Assembly: GCF_022605725.1 (NCBI RefSeq)
Contig: NC_065563.1
Span: 5,792,518-5,856,517 of the forward strand
From: Anthonomus grandis grandis
Lineage: Eukaryota > Arthropoda > Insecta > Coleoptera > Curculionidae
Reading direction: 5' to 3'
DNA length: 64,000 nucleotides
A program made the translations under genes and the position numbers. Below, one piece after another: positions 47,106 through 58,870 of this stretch; position 1 is the first letter of the stretch; each line of letters begins with the position of its first letter. Under the pieces are notes generated by a model. It did not search any database, was not told the DNA's origin, and saw only the letters and a list, made by a program, of their open reading frames with translations.

Positions 47106-48000
47106 TGTATATATCTGTACAAACATAAAATTTTATAACATATATTATTTAAACATTCATATAAATAATAAAATTAATATAAATACCCATTGATTATATA
47201 ATATTAAAACTTATTACACATATACTAAGTACACACTTTTTTTTAGCAACTAAAGGACAGTAAAAATATTTTACACAGTTACTTTGTAAATTTATATTGG
47301 TAAAGTTTATTTGTACTATCGTAAAATATATAAAATTCATGTAAATATCTAAATAAATTATAAAAATGTATTTTCAATTGTATTATATTGTAAAAATTGA
47401 CCTAATCAGTGTCAAATTTCACATTTTTGATGAGAAATGTGCATAAATTTAGCAAAATTAATATTTGTCTATAGACACGAGTTCTGTTTAAAATATAAAA
47501 TTACATTGCAAAAGTATATTTTTGTATGTAATAAAATATAGATGTAATTAATTATGCGTAATACTTAAATTAGTGACTAAGTGAAAAATAACTAACTTTT
47601 TATACAATTTTTTTTTTATTTATATTGGGTAAGGTATATTTGTAACATTATAAAATTTTATGTAATTATCGGAAAAAAAGCATTTTGTAATCGTCTTACA
47701 TTATAAGAAACTGTCACAATTATTGTAACATGTCAATTTTTTTAACAATGTTAATTTAGGTACATTCTAAATATATATTTGTAATTTATAAGTGAATTTA
47801 TGTTATTGTAAAATTTCATATTATGTATTTGGAAAATGTAATTAATGTCGAACTAATATCAGTAAAGCATTAATATATTTATGCATCGTAAATTTACATT
47901 TGATTAAGTTTAGACTAAATAACATATAATTAAATTTTTATAGATCATTAAGTAACCAATGATTCGTTAAAATTATTGTAAATTAAAAAGTGCCATGAGG

Positions 48001-48960
48001 TAAAAAAATACCCATTTTTGAAAAAGAGTCTTCATCTAGAAAACCTAGAATTTCTAAGACACTCCTTATTGATTGAAGCTTGTCCTGTTTTTCCATTATC
48101 AAATGAAGCCTTTTCGGTAGGTATATTGTGAACTTAATGTAGTTTTATTAGTTCTAGTTTGTCTTAGTCTGGTTGGCATTTAATCCTCTACATAATACGA
48201 GATGTTCTTTAATCACTTTTTTCATTAAAAAAATATCAAAGAAAATTCTTTCACATACAAGATTAAAGAACACCCTGTATAACACTTTAATTGTATTGTT
48301 TTTTTCATTATTATTTTCCCCCAACAGTTCGGAAAGACTTAAAAATGCGACTCCAGTTTAGATTCTTTACCCACAGGAATAAGTCGCACCTAATCAAGTG
48401 AAAAAAAGAAGGTATTTTTGTGTATTAGGGGCTGCCATATTAGCCTTTCGCCTACTAATTATGCCCGTTTTGTTTGTTCTTTTTTTTGTATATACTAACC
48501 CCTTCAGTAAAAAAAATAATTAAACTCTCGTACTCTGGATAGCATTCTTTTGAAATTTTCAGGACGTTAAAAATTAAGGAATAAATTTCATTATTATCGA
48601 AAAAAGTGTGAAAGAAAATTGCGTGAAAAATTGTTCCATCAAAAGATACCCTGTGGACGATTTAGGAAAATATCGAAACGCCTTCCATCTTTGTATCTGA
48701 TCATATTTTGGACACAAAGCCAATCCGATTTATTCCAAAAAATCAAATTTATAGTGAATACACTTAAAGCAAAAAGGGCCTAAGAATGTTTACTTTTAAG
48801 GAGAATACGTACTGTGGGTTTGAAAATGTAACCTCTGTAGAATATTTGAGATACGCCGGAAAGAAAGCTCATTTTACACTGTTTCAAAAAAATATAATGT
48901 GTTAGAAATCCATAAAAAAAACGAACTGAATAATAAAATATGTCTATGCGTAAACTCTCC
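48001..48960. other. AT-rich sequence, nothing recognised
   Basis: One GAACACCCTGTATAACAC motif at about 48267 resembles a mariner end but has no partner. No gene or repeat recognised. Confidence 0.4.
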
Positions 48961-48961
48961 A

Positions 48962-51900
48962 TTTAGTCCAGGCGAATTGTACCAATTTTAAGCAAAAAAG
49001 GAAAAAATTGTTATCCGGAAACTAACGACGGGAAAAGGTTTGGGGGGTATCAGGAACGAGAAAAAAATTCATGCAGGAGCAGGTTAAGGGAAGTAAAGTT
49101 TTGGGGGGTGAAAAGGGGTGAAAAATTGTACCTTTTCGATTTGCGGCGAAAGTTGACGTAAAAAGAAAAAAATGTATAATGGAAAAGTTGAAGATAATAA
49201 AAAAATCTACAACTTTTATAGAGGCCACTTTGTGACATAACCTCAAAATTTCCAAGAAAATCGCGAAAAATTGCTGTTTTTTAATTTTTTTGTTTTTTAT
49301 TTTTCATTTTTGGACAAACACACTGATTTTAATCAAACTTGGCAAAAAGATACTTTCATGTGTGCTTAAAAACCAAAAATTTTTTCAGACCGAAATATTG
49401 AACATTTTCCGAGATATTAAGTTTTAAAAAAAAAAATTACGTTTTTTTCAATTAAAGTTTGTCCTTCAAAAAATCGTCGTAGGAGGTTCATCCAGGTCTC
49501 ATTTTGTTTGTTTTTTATCTACTTTCAGATAAAATAAAAAAAAAATAGACTTGCCATTTAAAAATGTGCTCAAAAATGCAAAAAACTAAAAAAATAAAAA
49601 AAAAATGTTTACAATAATTGTTAAGAATTTGTTTAAATTTTTTAAAAAACAAAAAAATTTGATTACACCATTGATTTCTACGGGAAAAAATACAAAAAAA
49701 CATATATTTTGTTATTTGATCGTAAAGTTAATTTCTTGATAATATTACTATAAACATTCGATTGCATTGATATACTTAATACTCCGGCTACTAAGGGGCG
49801 TGGGATCTCATTGATTTTACTATTTTTACGATTAAATTCCACATTACTTAATATTTGACAATGTGCTGAGTCTATTTTCGAAGGTTACTGTGGCCAAATT
49901 CGCTTTCTTCAAGGCCGTATGACTAAATTTTTGTCAAAATATACAGTTTTTCCTAATTTTCCAAAAAAAATTAATACATTATCGGCTTACCAACTTATAA
50001 TAATGCATTTTAATATTTTTAAAATTGAAATAATCAATCACAGTATTTGATTGGATGGTATAACAGAAAAAATACACAATAAATTTTATGAAAAAAAGGG
50101 ATGTTTGAAATTATTTATTATTAAATGTATTACAATCAATGTGTTTTATTAAAGTAAATAATTAAAAATATCATTTTTTTTATCTAAAATATTTTTTTAT
50201 TGACTTTATTTATAAAAATCTATTAAGCTAATCTCGGTCTTTTCACTAAATTCATCGCTGCATCGTCATCCTGTAATTAATCGTTTGATTCTATTTCTTC
50301 TTAACCATCATTAAAATCTTCTCCATCGCTAAATTGCTCAGACTCTACATTTTCTTGATCCAAGGAAATACTGGTTGCTCGAAAGCATGCACAGTGTCTT
50401 CAGAATCACTAACATAATCTTCAATTACTTGTACGTTGGAACATTTTCCTGTGTGTTCACATTGTGTGCACAATACGGTGCATTTTAAACCGTGTTTACG
50501 ACATCCACAACGGTTGCTTGAACAATTTGTTTTGCAACTACAAGATATTTTTTTTAATAGCTCTTCAGGTATTAGTGAGATGTCTGTAAAACGAGGCACG
50601 AGCATTTTAGAGTTATTCACAGCTACTTCTTTCCAGCCCCACTTCGTCGCATTCATTTCATTTCCAAGCCACTTTTGAAGCTGATAATACGATCTGTATG
50701 AGTGTTGTGTAGCTGCTCCAACAGTTAATGGTAATTTTTCTAATTATTGAAAGGTTGGCTTTGCAGATGTGGTATCCTTAGCGTTATAAACTGATGCAAT
50801 TAAAGCGCAACCATTTCGAGCAATAGTTCTTGGATCTGTATTGGGCTCGTAAAAAGGTTTTATTAAATCTGATAAGTTCCGAGTTTTTATAAGCAAATCG
50901 ACCGTGGTTTTCTTACCTTTACCTGCAAAACTAGATATGGTATCGCATCCAGTGAAGCAATGTAAAAAAGCGACAATAGACCGATAACATTCAAACTTAA
51001 AACTGTTTGAAGAGTAAATACTGTCACTTACATTGCCTCCTCCTGCTTTAAGGAAAAAAAGTCGATATCTTGGCCAACTACAACAACAGTTTCTTTATAT
51101 TCATCAACTCCTGTTGTGGAGTTTTTAATTTTGTGGCTATCAGCGATCTCTACTGCTGTCTTTATAATCATAGCATCTGCATCTTCTTCTGCTTGTTGAA
51201 CTGTATAGCCTTCAAACTTCAATGCTGTAGATAATTGCTTTATCAATTCAATTTTATTTTTATCGTTTGACAAAAATTTATCTTGAGGAATTGTTATTCT
51301 TGTGTGAGATTCAAGACGAAAAGAAGGAAAGTTTGAAGAACTTTTTCGTCTTAAACGTTCCATTGCTTTTGTCGAAACTGCAGTGGAATGTTCTTCACCT
51401 GCCTCATCGTGTATGTATTCATCAAATACGAAGCAGCTGTTTTCGGCATAATGATTTCTTACAAAAGCCAGGTATTTGTTGATAATAACTTCAACCGTAT
51501 AATTTTTTACCCAAACAACTTACTGTGATTGATTATTTGAATTTTAAAAATATTAAAATGCATTATTATAAGTTGGTAAGCCGATAATGTATTAATTTTT
51601 TTTGGAAAGTTAGGAAAAACTGTCTATTTTGCCAAAAATTCCTAAAACCTTCGAAAATAGACTCAGCACATTGTAAAATATTAAGTAATGTGAAATTTAA
51701 TCGTAAAAATAGTAAAATCAATGAGATCCCACGCCCCTTAGTAGCCGGAGTATTAAGTATATCAATGCAATCGAATGTTTATAGTAATATTATCAAGAAA
51801 TTAACTTTACGATCAAATAACAAAATATTTTTTTTTTGTATTTTTTCCCGTAGAATTCAATAGTGTAATTAGATTTTTTGTTTTTTAAAAAATTTAAACA

Positions 51901-52571
51901 AATTCTTAACAACTATTGTAAAAATTTTTTTGAAAAAAAATTTTTTTTTAGTTTTTTGCATTTTTGAGCACATTTTTAAAAGGCAAGTCTATTTTTTTTT
52001 ATTTTATCTGAAAGGAGATAAAAAAACAAACAAAATGAGACCTGGATGAAACTCCTACGACGATTTTTTGAAGGACAAATTTTAATTGAAAAAAAAAACG
52101 TCATTTTTTTTTTTAAACTTAATATCTCGGAAAATTTTCAATATTTCGGTTTGAAAAAATTTGTGGTTTATAAGGACACATGAAAGTATCTTTTTGCCAA
52201 GTTTGATCAAAATCAGTGTTTGTCCGAAAATGAAAAATAAAAAACAAAAAAATTAAAAAACAAGAAATTTTTCGCGATTTTCTTGGAAATTTTGAGGTTA
52301 TGTCACAAAGTGGCCTCTATAAAAGTTGTAGATTTTTTTATTATCTACAATTTTTCTATTATACATTTTTTTCTTTGACGTCAACTTTCGCCGCAAATCG
52401 AAAAGGTACAATTTTTCACCCCTTTTCACCCCCCCCAAACTTTACTTCCCTTAACCTGCTCCTGCATGAATTTTTTTCTCGTTCCTGATACCCCCCCCCC
52501 CAAACCTTTTCCTGTCGTTAGTTTCCGGATAACAATTTTTTCCCTAAAAAGTACAATTCGCCTAGACTAAA
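48962..52571 (-). mobile_element. 3.6-kb element with terminal inverted repeats of about 1.05 kb
   Basis: The left arm, about 48962-50049, matches the complement of about 51521-52571 nearly throughout, from TTTAGTCCAGGCGAATTGTA at the tip to CAATCACAGTA at the inner border. The arms contain G-rich tracts (GGTTTGGGGGGTATCAGG; a run of ten or more C in the right arm). Apparent short protein frames in the arms are mirror images of each other and not genes. The central 1.5 kb holds one minus-strand nuclease/CXC pseudogene and no DDE transposase motif that I can see. No clear target duplication was found. Confidence 0.75.
50345..51530 (-). pseudogene. FEN1/XPG-like nuclease joined to a Tesmin/TSO1-like CXC domain
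   Basis: Read from about 51530 down: VEVIINKYLAFVRNHYAENS, AMERLRRKSSSNFPSF (51363), QAEEDADAMI (about 51180) and VVVVGQDIDFF (about 51065). A poly-T slippage and a deletion follow, then VSDSIYSSNSFKF, FLHCFTGCDTISSFAGKGK (about 50915-50965) and TVDLLIK. One TAA interrupts (about 50745), then YYQLQKWLGNEMNATKWGW leads into the Cys-rich domain at 50455-50560. That domain follows C-x-C-x3-C-x4-C-x-C-x6-C-x3-C-x2-C-x5-C, close to a CXC half-repeat. The acidic triplet EED-A-D, GQDID and GCD with a following GKGKK parallels the EAEA, DMD and GSD..GIG motifs of FEN1/XPG nucleases. I recognise the same protein layout as a repetitive family in insects and cnidarians. Function as a transposition protein is inference. 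Frameshift, deletion and stop make this copy inactive. Confidence 0.65.
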
Positions 52572-52600
52572 TACAAAATTTCTGAGAATGCCTAATATAG

Positions 52601-52758
52601 TAAGAAAGCGTCCAAGAACTATTTGGCAAACCCAGGAGTATGATGATCGCGGCGCGAAATTAAGTCAGTCGGCTAATTTGATTTCGGGAAGCATATCGGT
52701 CGTTCTATCAACTTTTCTTATTTCTTTGTGTCCTAATATTATCCTTAATATCCATTAA
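52601..52758 (+). CDS. tmod: Candidate alternative last exon of tropomodulin (a)
   Basis: After an AG at 52599-52600 the sequence is open for 51 codons to TAA 52756-52758. Joined to the phase-1 end of the 20094-20241 exon it gives NIDT-I-RKRPRTIWQTQEYDDRG and on through KLSQSANLISGSIS. The first 130 nt are much less AT-rich than their surroundings, supporting coding. The IRKR start resembles the basic tail after the last leucine-rich repeat in vertebrate tropomodulins (VRKRR). Against it: the acceptor lacks a good pyrimidine tract, and the 1-kb-TIR element ends only 29 nt upstream and may have displaced it. The last 50 nt are AT-rich and hydrophobic, so the true end may be earlier. Confidence 0.35.
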
Positions 52759-53288
52759 TATATCGTATTTTCATACTTTCAGTTAGACTATTAAATTTGT
52801 TTACGAATCAGTCCGGAGTTTTATTTCTTATTTCATATAATGGTATTTGCCGTAAATTGATGTTTTTCTCGTATACAGTGGGCCAATTTACGTAAAAAAT
52901 ACGATAAACAATTGAACGTTTTAATTGTACAAATCCAATTATTATAGTCGGCATTTTCAGTGCACTATCCCAACGCCCAAAAACAACAGGATGGAACATA
53001 AAATTTCCCTATAGAACGTTTTTGTAATGTAATCCACCATTTCAACTTTTAACTATACTAATGGTTTTTTTGTTATTTTGTATTACGCCCGTTAACCACA
53101 CTAATCGTCTTTTGTTTAAGGATTTCACACCAATCTTAGATGAAAGGAAATTTGTAAAAATAAATAAATTCGGAAAAAAGTAAATACAGACACAGTCCAA
53201 AATTGGTGTAAATTTTTCTACTTGTAATTCCATTTTCCAAATGTAAAATGACGTTTGTTGTATGTTTTTTCTTTCCCTTCCCCTGTAG

Positions 53289-53326
53289 AACGCCGCCTGT
53301 CTCGGTTGGGATCGACCAGTCAATAA
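53289..53326 (+). CDS. tmod: Candidate alternative last exon of tropomodulin (b)
   Basis: A strong pyrimidine tract (TTTTTTCTTTCCCTTCCCCTGTAG) ends at 53288. Joined in phase to the 20094-20241 exon, the following bases give NIDT-KRRLSRLGSTSQ and a TAA at 53324-53326. KRRL matches the beginning of the vertebrate tropomodulin tail (RKRRLADL) as I remember it, in the right position. In another frame the sequence remains open to 53594 and might be misread as a membrane protein; the phase and tail resemblance favour the short reading. The following 53330-53590 has no other feature and no obvious poly(A) site was identified. Confidence 0.4.
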
Positions 53327-53589
53327 CTTGGGCGTAAACCACAAAACCGTAGGTACTTTTGTTTTTTTAGGGGATTTTGGTGCTTTTCGGGACGCTCTGG
53401 TGCTGGTACATCGCTTTTTTTGCTATTTTTATTTATTTATTTTATTTATTTATTTTGCAGGTTTGAAATATGCTTTTTTTATGACTGTAGATTTACTTAG
53501 TGACAGCAAACATTTTATTTTTTTTTTTTTAAGTTTTAGTACGTCTCAAGCTCTAAATGCTGAATATTCATATTTGGTATTGGTCAGAA

Positions 53590-55530
53590 CTTAAAAATTT
53601 TCCTTAAAAAAGAATACGAAAAGCCTTTTTGGCATTTATTCTTTATTTCTAAGCGAGTAAAATAAAAGGATTTTTGAAAAAAAAAAATTGAAAGAATCAC
53701 TGGAATAGGACCAACACTTATTAATACTTTCTGATTTAATTTTAAAGGAAATGATTTATGTGTTTTTCGGCCAAAATAAAATTTACTTTTTTTTGTCTTT
53801 TTGTTTGAAATTATTTTCATGAAATGTATTAGTGATAATTATTAGTTTTAGATATTTTTTCCGTAAATGGTAAAATACTTTTTAAATTTCTACTAAGCAG
53901 GAATTGTGCTAGAGAGTACAACTTGTTATCTATATTAGAAATATTATGTAACTCTAATAGAGCTAAAAAAGGGATCTGTTTAACCATAAAAATATTTATT
54001 AAATATGTTTTCAATTGTACCTATCTGCTTTTCTACCTGCCCATTAGATTGTGGGAAATAATGGTGTAAGTAGAATCAAATCCCTGTGAAAATTTATGAA
54101 ATATATCTGAACATAACTGAGTGTCATTATCTGAAATGATTTAATTAGGTATTCTGAAGAGTGACAAGATATGTTTTAAATGCGAAATTATTGGAATTAG
54201 AAGTAACGGTATTTTCTAGGCATTTCGGGAAACTTTGAATTATAATAAACAATGCCAATATAACATTTTCCATTTAATTTAAAAATATCCTTTTCCAAGC
54301 TCTATCTGGTATCCTATGATTAATTAATGAGTGGTTCTTTCAGAGTCAAGTTAAAAAATATAGTGGAAGATCTAAAATTTGACATGAAATAATTAATATC
54401 TTGTGACCCATTCGGCCAATAAAATAGGGTACAAACGCGATATATAGTTTTTTCTCTACCTAAGTGACTTTTTTCGTTCGAAGAGTTGAAATAAGTTTTC
54501 TTTAATAACAAAATATAGTTTTACATTTTTATTATTTGTAGCAAAACTGAGTCCGACTTTGTTTGACTTTTTATCTTTTGAATGTATTGTTGAGAAATTG
54601 GTAAACTTGACTGAACTGATAAAACTTGAGCTTAAATTTTATTTTGAAAAAGATAATCTGGATAACCTGTATTGTTGTGTACAAAAAAATCATGAGCTCT
54701 CGATAATGCATCATTAAATAAATAATAGAACAAGGCTGAATATAAATTAAAAAGGGGGTTTGTGATCTGTTTCCAGATCTATTTATTTGCCATAAATGTA
54801 TTGGTAGAAGCGTAAATAAGAATATGTAATAACAAACATTTCTTTCTCAATTTGAGCCCAATTTTTCTTGAGTATCTGTTAAAAATTTTGAAATGTAGTA
54901 AACGGGTAAGACACCTCCGCATTTTTGATGTATCAACCAATAGTGTATTAGGTTTTTTGTGATAAAAAAACTGCAAAATTGGTTTTTAGTAAAGATATTT
55001 TTCAAATGATTAAATGTTTCTTGTTGTTGATTCCAATGTCAAATAGTTTTTTTTTTTAAATAGAACTTTTAAATTTTCAGTTTCAAAAGACATGCGTGGA
55101 ATAAATTTTAATGCATAGCTGATTCAAATTTATAATAAAAATCTGTCTACATCTTTTTTACACTCGGGAAAATTGTTTCTTCATCAGGCTGTCACTTTGT
55201 AAAAAAATGTGGGACATAATTTTATTTTGTTTACGCGGAACTGGCATTTAAATAAAATTAATTTAAAGTTAATTTCACGTGATTTGTTAAGAACTTGTTT
55301 TAATCTTAAATCATGTTCTTCTTTATAAGATCCCCAAATTAAAAAATCATTAATATATGACATACAACCTTCTATGTTTCTTCAAATGTTGCCTGATATA
55401 TTTTTGAAAAACTTCGGATGCGGATTTTACACCATAAGGCATCCGTAGAAAACGATACTTACCAAAAGGCGAATTAAAAGTGCATTTTAAAGAAATCTCC
55501 TCGTAAAGCTGAATTTGCCAAAAAGGTTGA
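53590..55530 (-). pseudogene. Ty3/gypsy-type LTR retrotransposon pol remnant
   Basis: Read from high to low coordinates across many shifts: KYRFLRMPYGVKSASEVFQ (reverse transcriptase, about 55390-55470), YVIYINDFLIWGS where the YVDD box should be, with the first aspartate changed (about 55340), EEHDLRLKQVLNK (about 55290), and FYHKKPNTLLVDTSKMRR (RNase H region, about 54900-54975). DALSRAH (about 54700) and YWPNGSQDI (integrase zinc region, about 54385-54440) follow, then YYNSKFPEMP and FPQSNGQVE-like text (about 54040-54250). No LTRs, gag or primer site could be identified. It is old and incomplete. Confidence 0.65.
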
Positions 55531-55559
55531 AAAGCGTGATAGATGTAGGGAAATAATTT

Positions 55560-56500
55560 TTAGGTATTAGTGCTTTGTTTAATGTTTAGAGGTGGATACA
55601 TACAGTGTGGTGACTTTAACTGGAATAAATTCAGTTAAAACTAATCAAATTTTATCTCGCAAAATTCCTGAGACCCATCGATTTTTGTTTATTTTTTTTT
55701 CACATTTCAAGATAGTTTTTGTATTTTTTCACCTACAGGGGGGGTCTAAATTAACCCCAACTTTTTTTTTCAAATGGAAAGTCACTTTTTTTTAAACTCT
55801 CATTGAAAAGAGCCCTTTTTCCTGATTAAATTGCCCTATTTACTTTTGTGATTATCTAAAGATGTGATTGCGAAAGATATGTATTTCTATCACTAAACCC
55901 CGGTTGCCGTTTAAGATTTCCTAGAGGGAGGTTTTGGGGGATAGGGGGTTGGGTTTAAAGAGATTAATGTTATGGATGTCATAACACAAACATTCAAAAG
56001 GTTCATCAGTCCCTCTAGTGGAAGTCCAGTGCGTCCTGCAAGTGTTGCGTACTGTAAGAACCCTGTAAATTCTTCCTTCTACTGTGTGTGAATGATTTTT
56101 GTTTAGTAGTTTATATTCATTTTTATATTGCGTTGTCCTTGTCCGCTGGTAGAATCTTGATATTGGTGTCCCTTTTTAAATCTTTGAGTACAGTCTGTTC
56201 TTGTCTGGAGATTCGGTTTTGGTGGTTTCCTTACCAGTTGGTCCTTAAAGTATTCCTTATGTCATTGCGAAATTTGTGTGCTTCTGCCCGTGGTAAGCTG
56301 CTCGCTAGAAGTGATAATATCCAAAGACTTCGCGATGAAAAATAAGCTCTTTACCTTTTTAGATTGGTCCGGGTTCTCTCGAATATGTTTAGATTTTCGT
56401 TTGGAGAGATTATTATATCATTTTTGACATAAAAGAAATATGTAAAAGCCAGTATAGTATAGTACTTAGATATAGGGCACTATACAAATAAATATTTGGA
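55560..56500. other. Unassigned segment between gypsy and LINE remnants
   Basis: 55600-55950 is AT-rich with G-runs (ACAGGGGGGGTCTAAATTAACC). 56000-56350 is less AT-rich; its minus strand reads FLQYATLAGRTGLPLEG and MNLLNVCVMTSITL, coding-like but unrecognised. It may be upstream retroelement sequence. CATACAGTGTGGTGACTTTAA at about 55599 looks like a mariner end without a partner. Confidence 0.3.
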
Positions 56501-56559
56501 TTCTAAAGTAAAATTCAAAAATACTTTAATATATTGGGTGTTGTATATAAAGTAACAAA

Positions 56560-58870
56560 GTTGACACCTACTTTAACAAATTACAAAAAAAAACTACAAA
56601 AACCTATATAAATTATAAAAAATTGAGAGCCGATTTAGAAAAGGAATCATGGACCAGCTTAGCTTTACCAAAGCCTAAGTCTTGACATCACAACGTCAAA
56701 TTTTGTTAATACACTAAAAGATTACGTTGCTAAAAATACAAAAATTATAAAACAAAGTAATACAAAAATTGAGTGGATAACAAATAATTTACTGGAACAA
56801 ATAAAAAGAAAAAATACTTTATATAAAGAGTGTTTAAAAGATCGCGGGAATATGCAACTAAAATCACAGAGCAATCAACTAAAAAATTAAATGACAAGAA
56901 ATGTAAATAAAGCCAAAAAAGAATTTACACAAAATGAAATATTAAAGTATAAAAACTGTTAGATCTCAATAACTTAAAACATCTAATTATACGTGGTTGT
57001 CGTGAAAGGAGGAAGAGCTGGCAACACTGTTTATGTCCGCTTGACCAGGAGGAATATTCGTCTCGCTCTCTTGGTGCAGCGTATCGCAAAGGGTAGCATC
57101 GTTTGTAATCGATAAAGAAAATAAATCAATATTTTTTCTTATGTAACTCGAGTATAAATCAACAAACCATAAAATCGTCCCCAAAAACCAATCTCAATCT
57201 ATGGATGAAAACGGCATTAGGAAGCATAACGTTGCCTAATAATGAAGTTATCATAGATAAGCAAGAAATTGCAGCTAGTTTGAATAATTATTTTAGTGAA
57301 CTAGGTGTAAATTTAGCCAAACAAATAAATAAGCCCCAAAAATCTTACGAAAACGCCGAATGGTCAACTAAAAGCCTATTCTTTTTAAAAGAAGTTAAAA
57401 GTATAATCCATCAATTAAAAATTTAAAAAAACCGAAGACCAGACGGCATTCGATCTGAATCCCTTGAAGAAGATTCTCTAGAAATAAAAAAAATTGTTTG
57501 CAATCTAATAAATATGAGCTTTAGAATTGGTGAGATTTTAAAGATTGAGAAAATCAAACCATTACATAAAGGGGGTTCTAAAAGTGAATTATGTCATTAC
57601 AGGCCAATTTCCCTCATTTCAAATATATCAACAATTTTTGAAAAATTTATTAAGCATAGAGTGACTGAATATTTAGAAAAACAAAATATTATGAAGATGC
57701 TAGAGTAGCCCTTATAGATCAAATATATGATGCCTTAGATAAAACAACACCATCTCTTTGCGTCTTTGTTGATTTAGCAAAGGCGTTTGATACGGGCTGC
57801 CATAAAACATTATTAAAAAAATTAAATTAAATTGGTATTAGAGGTAGCGTATATAATTTGTTGCAAAGCTATTTAACGGGTAGAGTAAAATACGTCAAAT
57901 TAGACGAAGTAAAGAGTGATGTTAAACCTATTGCGTGTGGAGTACCCCAGGGTACTGTTTTGGGACCACTCTTATTTACTCTCATATCAATAATTTACTT
58001 ATGGGCGATTGGAGAGGGCAGGTTGTTAGCTTTGACGATGATATAGCGATTTTCTATACTGGAAAAACTTGGTCTCATGTAAGAAAGTTGGCTGAATCGG
58101 ATCTCAATAATATATTTAATTGGTTTCAAATTAATAAATTAACAATAATCAAAGTAAAATAAAATACATTCGCTTTGCATCGTATTCCGATGGCTTACCT
58201 GAGTTTCAGCATTTAAATACTTCTAAACACGTTAAAGCACAAACAGATAATATCAAATATCTGGGTATAATAATCGATAAGCACTTACGCTGGGATAAGC
58301 AGATAGATCATATAAGACCAAAAATAGGATATCTGATATCACGCTTTTCTTTTTTGAAATCTTTTTTGACTCTTGCACAACTTACAGACCTATATTATCC
58401 GTTAATAAATTCTCATATAAATTGTGGTATTGTAGATTGGGGAATGGTGTGGCAAAATTACATACGAAAACTAGAAGTAATTCAAAAATGGGTTCTAAAG
58501 ATTATTTTAGATAAATTAAAATTATTTTCAACAGAAATACTATACAAAGAAGAAAAAATATTTGAAATAAGGCAACTATATTTTTCTAAAATTTTAATTC
58601 TTTATATCCAACCAATATTGCATCAGCAAAATACTAGGTATAAGAAAAATTGTATGGTAGTTCCCTTAACAAAAAAAGATATAGAGCACAAATCCAAAAA
58701 CTATTTGGCTACAAGATTCTTTAATTCTTTGCCTAATGACTTAAAAGTTTTGTTTACGAGAAAACATTCCAATATAAATTATGGTAACATATATAATATA
58801 AAAAATGTGGCTATTCCAAAAAAGTAGAGAAGATATTCATGTTTTTTTTCTAAAGATCATGGGTATTTAA
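56560..58870 (+). mobile_element. Jockey-like non-LTR retrotransposon, 5'-truncated
   Basis: Contains one reverse transcriptase reading on the plus strand. The 5' part with the endonuclease is missing. A short tail (GGGTATTTAAAAAAATAAGAG) follows the last stop but no long poly(A) is seen. An unrelated insert of about 200 nt interrupts the linker at about 56985-57190. Confidence 0.65.
56680..58827 (+). pseudogene. LINE ORF2: linker, reverse transcriptase and C-terminus
   Basis: Segments in order: linker VNTLKDYVAKNTKIIKQS and NLLEQIKRKNTLYKE (56700-56860), the foreign insert, MKTALGSITLPNNEVIID (57205), KIKPLHKGGSKSE, CHYRPISLISNISTIFEKFI (motif 1, about 57590-57650), LCVFVDLAKAFDT (about 57755-57795), and GVPQGTVLGPLLF (about 57938-57976). 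VSFDDDIAIFY follows, where F-A-D-D-x is expected (about 58030-58060), so the catalytic pair survives with an Ala to Asp change before it. After two shifts, NIKYLGIIIDKHLRWDKQID, NCGIVDWGMVWQNYIRKLEV and the C-terminus to stop 58825-58827. About six frame breaks. This is the best-preserved retroelement of the window. Confidence 0.75.

Larger units (their letters stand above)
41860..48000. repeat. Satellite-like field of a decayed complex repeat, about 6 kb
   Basis: A set of landmarks recurs in the same order with gaps of about 280-1,140 nt: GTAAATTTACATTGG, GAAAAATTGTAAATATGCCTTTGTAATCGTGTTACATTGTA, CCAAAATAAATATTCATTT, TATGTAATAAAATAGA.ACGTAATT.ATTATGCA, AATGACTAAGTAAAAGG, TTTTACATAATTACTTCG, and CCTGAATTATTCAGTAACAG. 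The full unit would be roughly 500-650 nt, with many internal deletions. A DD41D mariner (45592-47105) interrupts it, and repeat sequence resumes on the other side. No coding potential. Confidence 0.7.

Noticed and set aside
49022..52488. Several open frames in the 48962-50049 and 51521-52571 arms that look like small paired proteins
   Set aside because: They are mirror images of the same inverted repeat, rich in Phe/Lys from poly-A/T, and have no conserved motif.
53328..53594. An 88-codon hydrophobic frame after the 53289 acceptor
   Set aside because: It consists largely of translated poly-T tracts; the phase-compatible reading stops at 53326.
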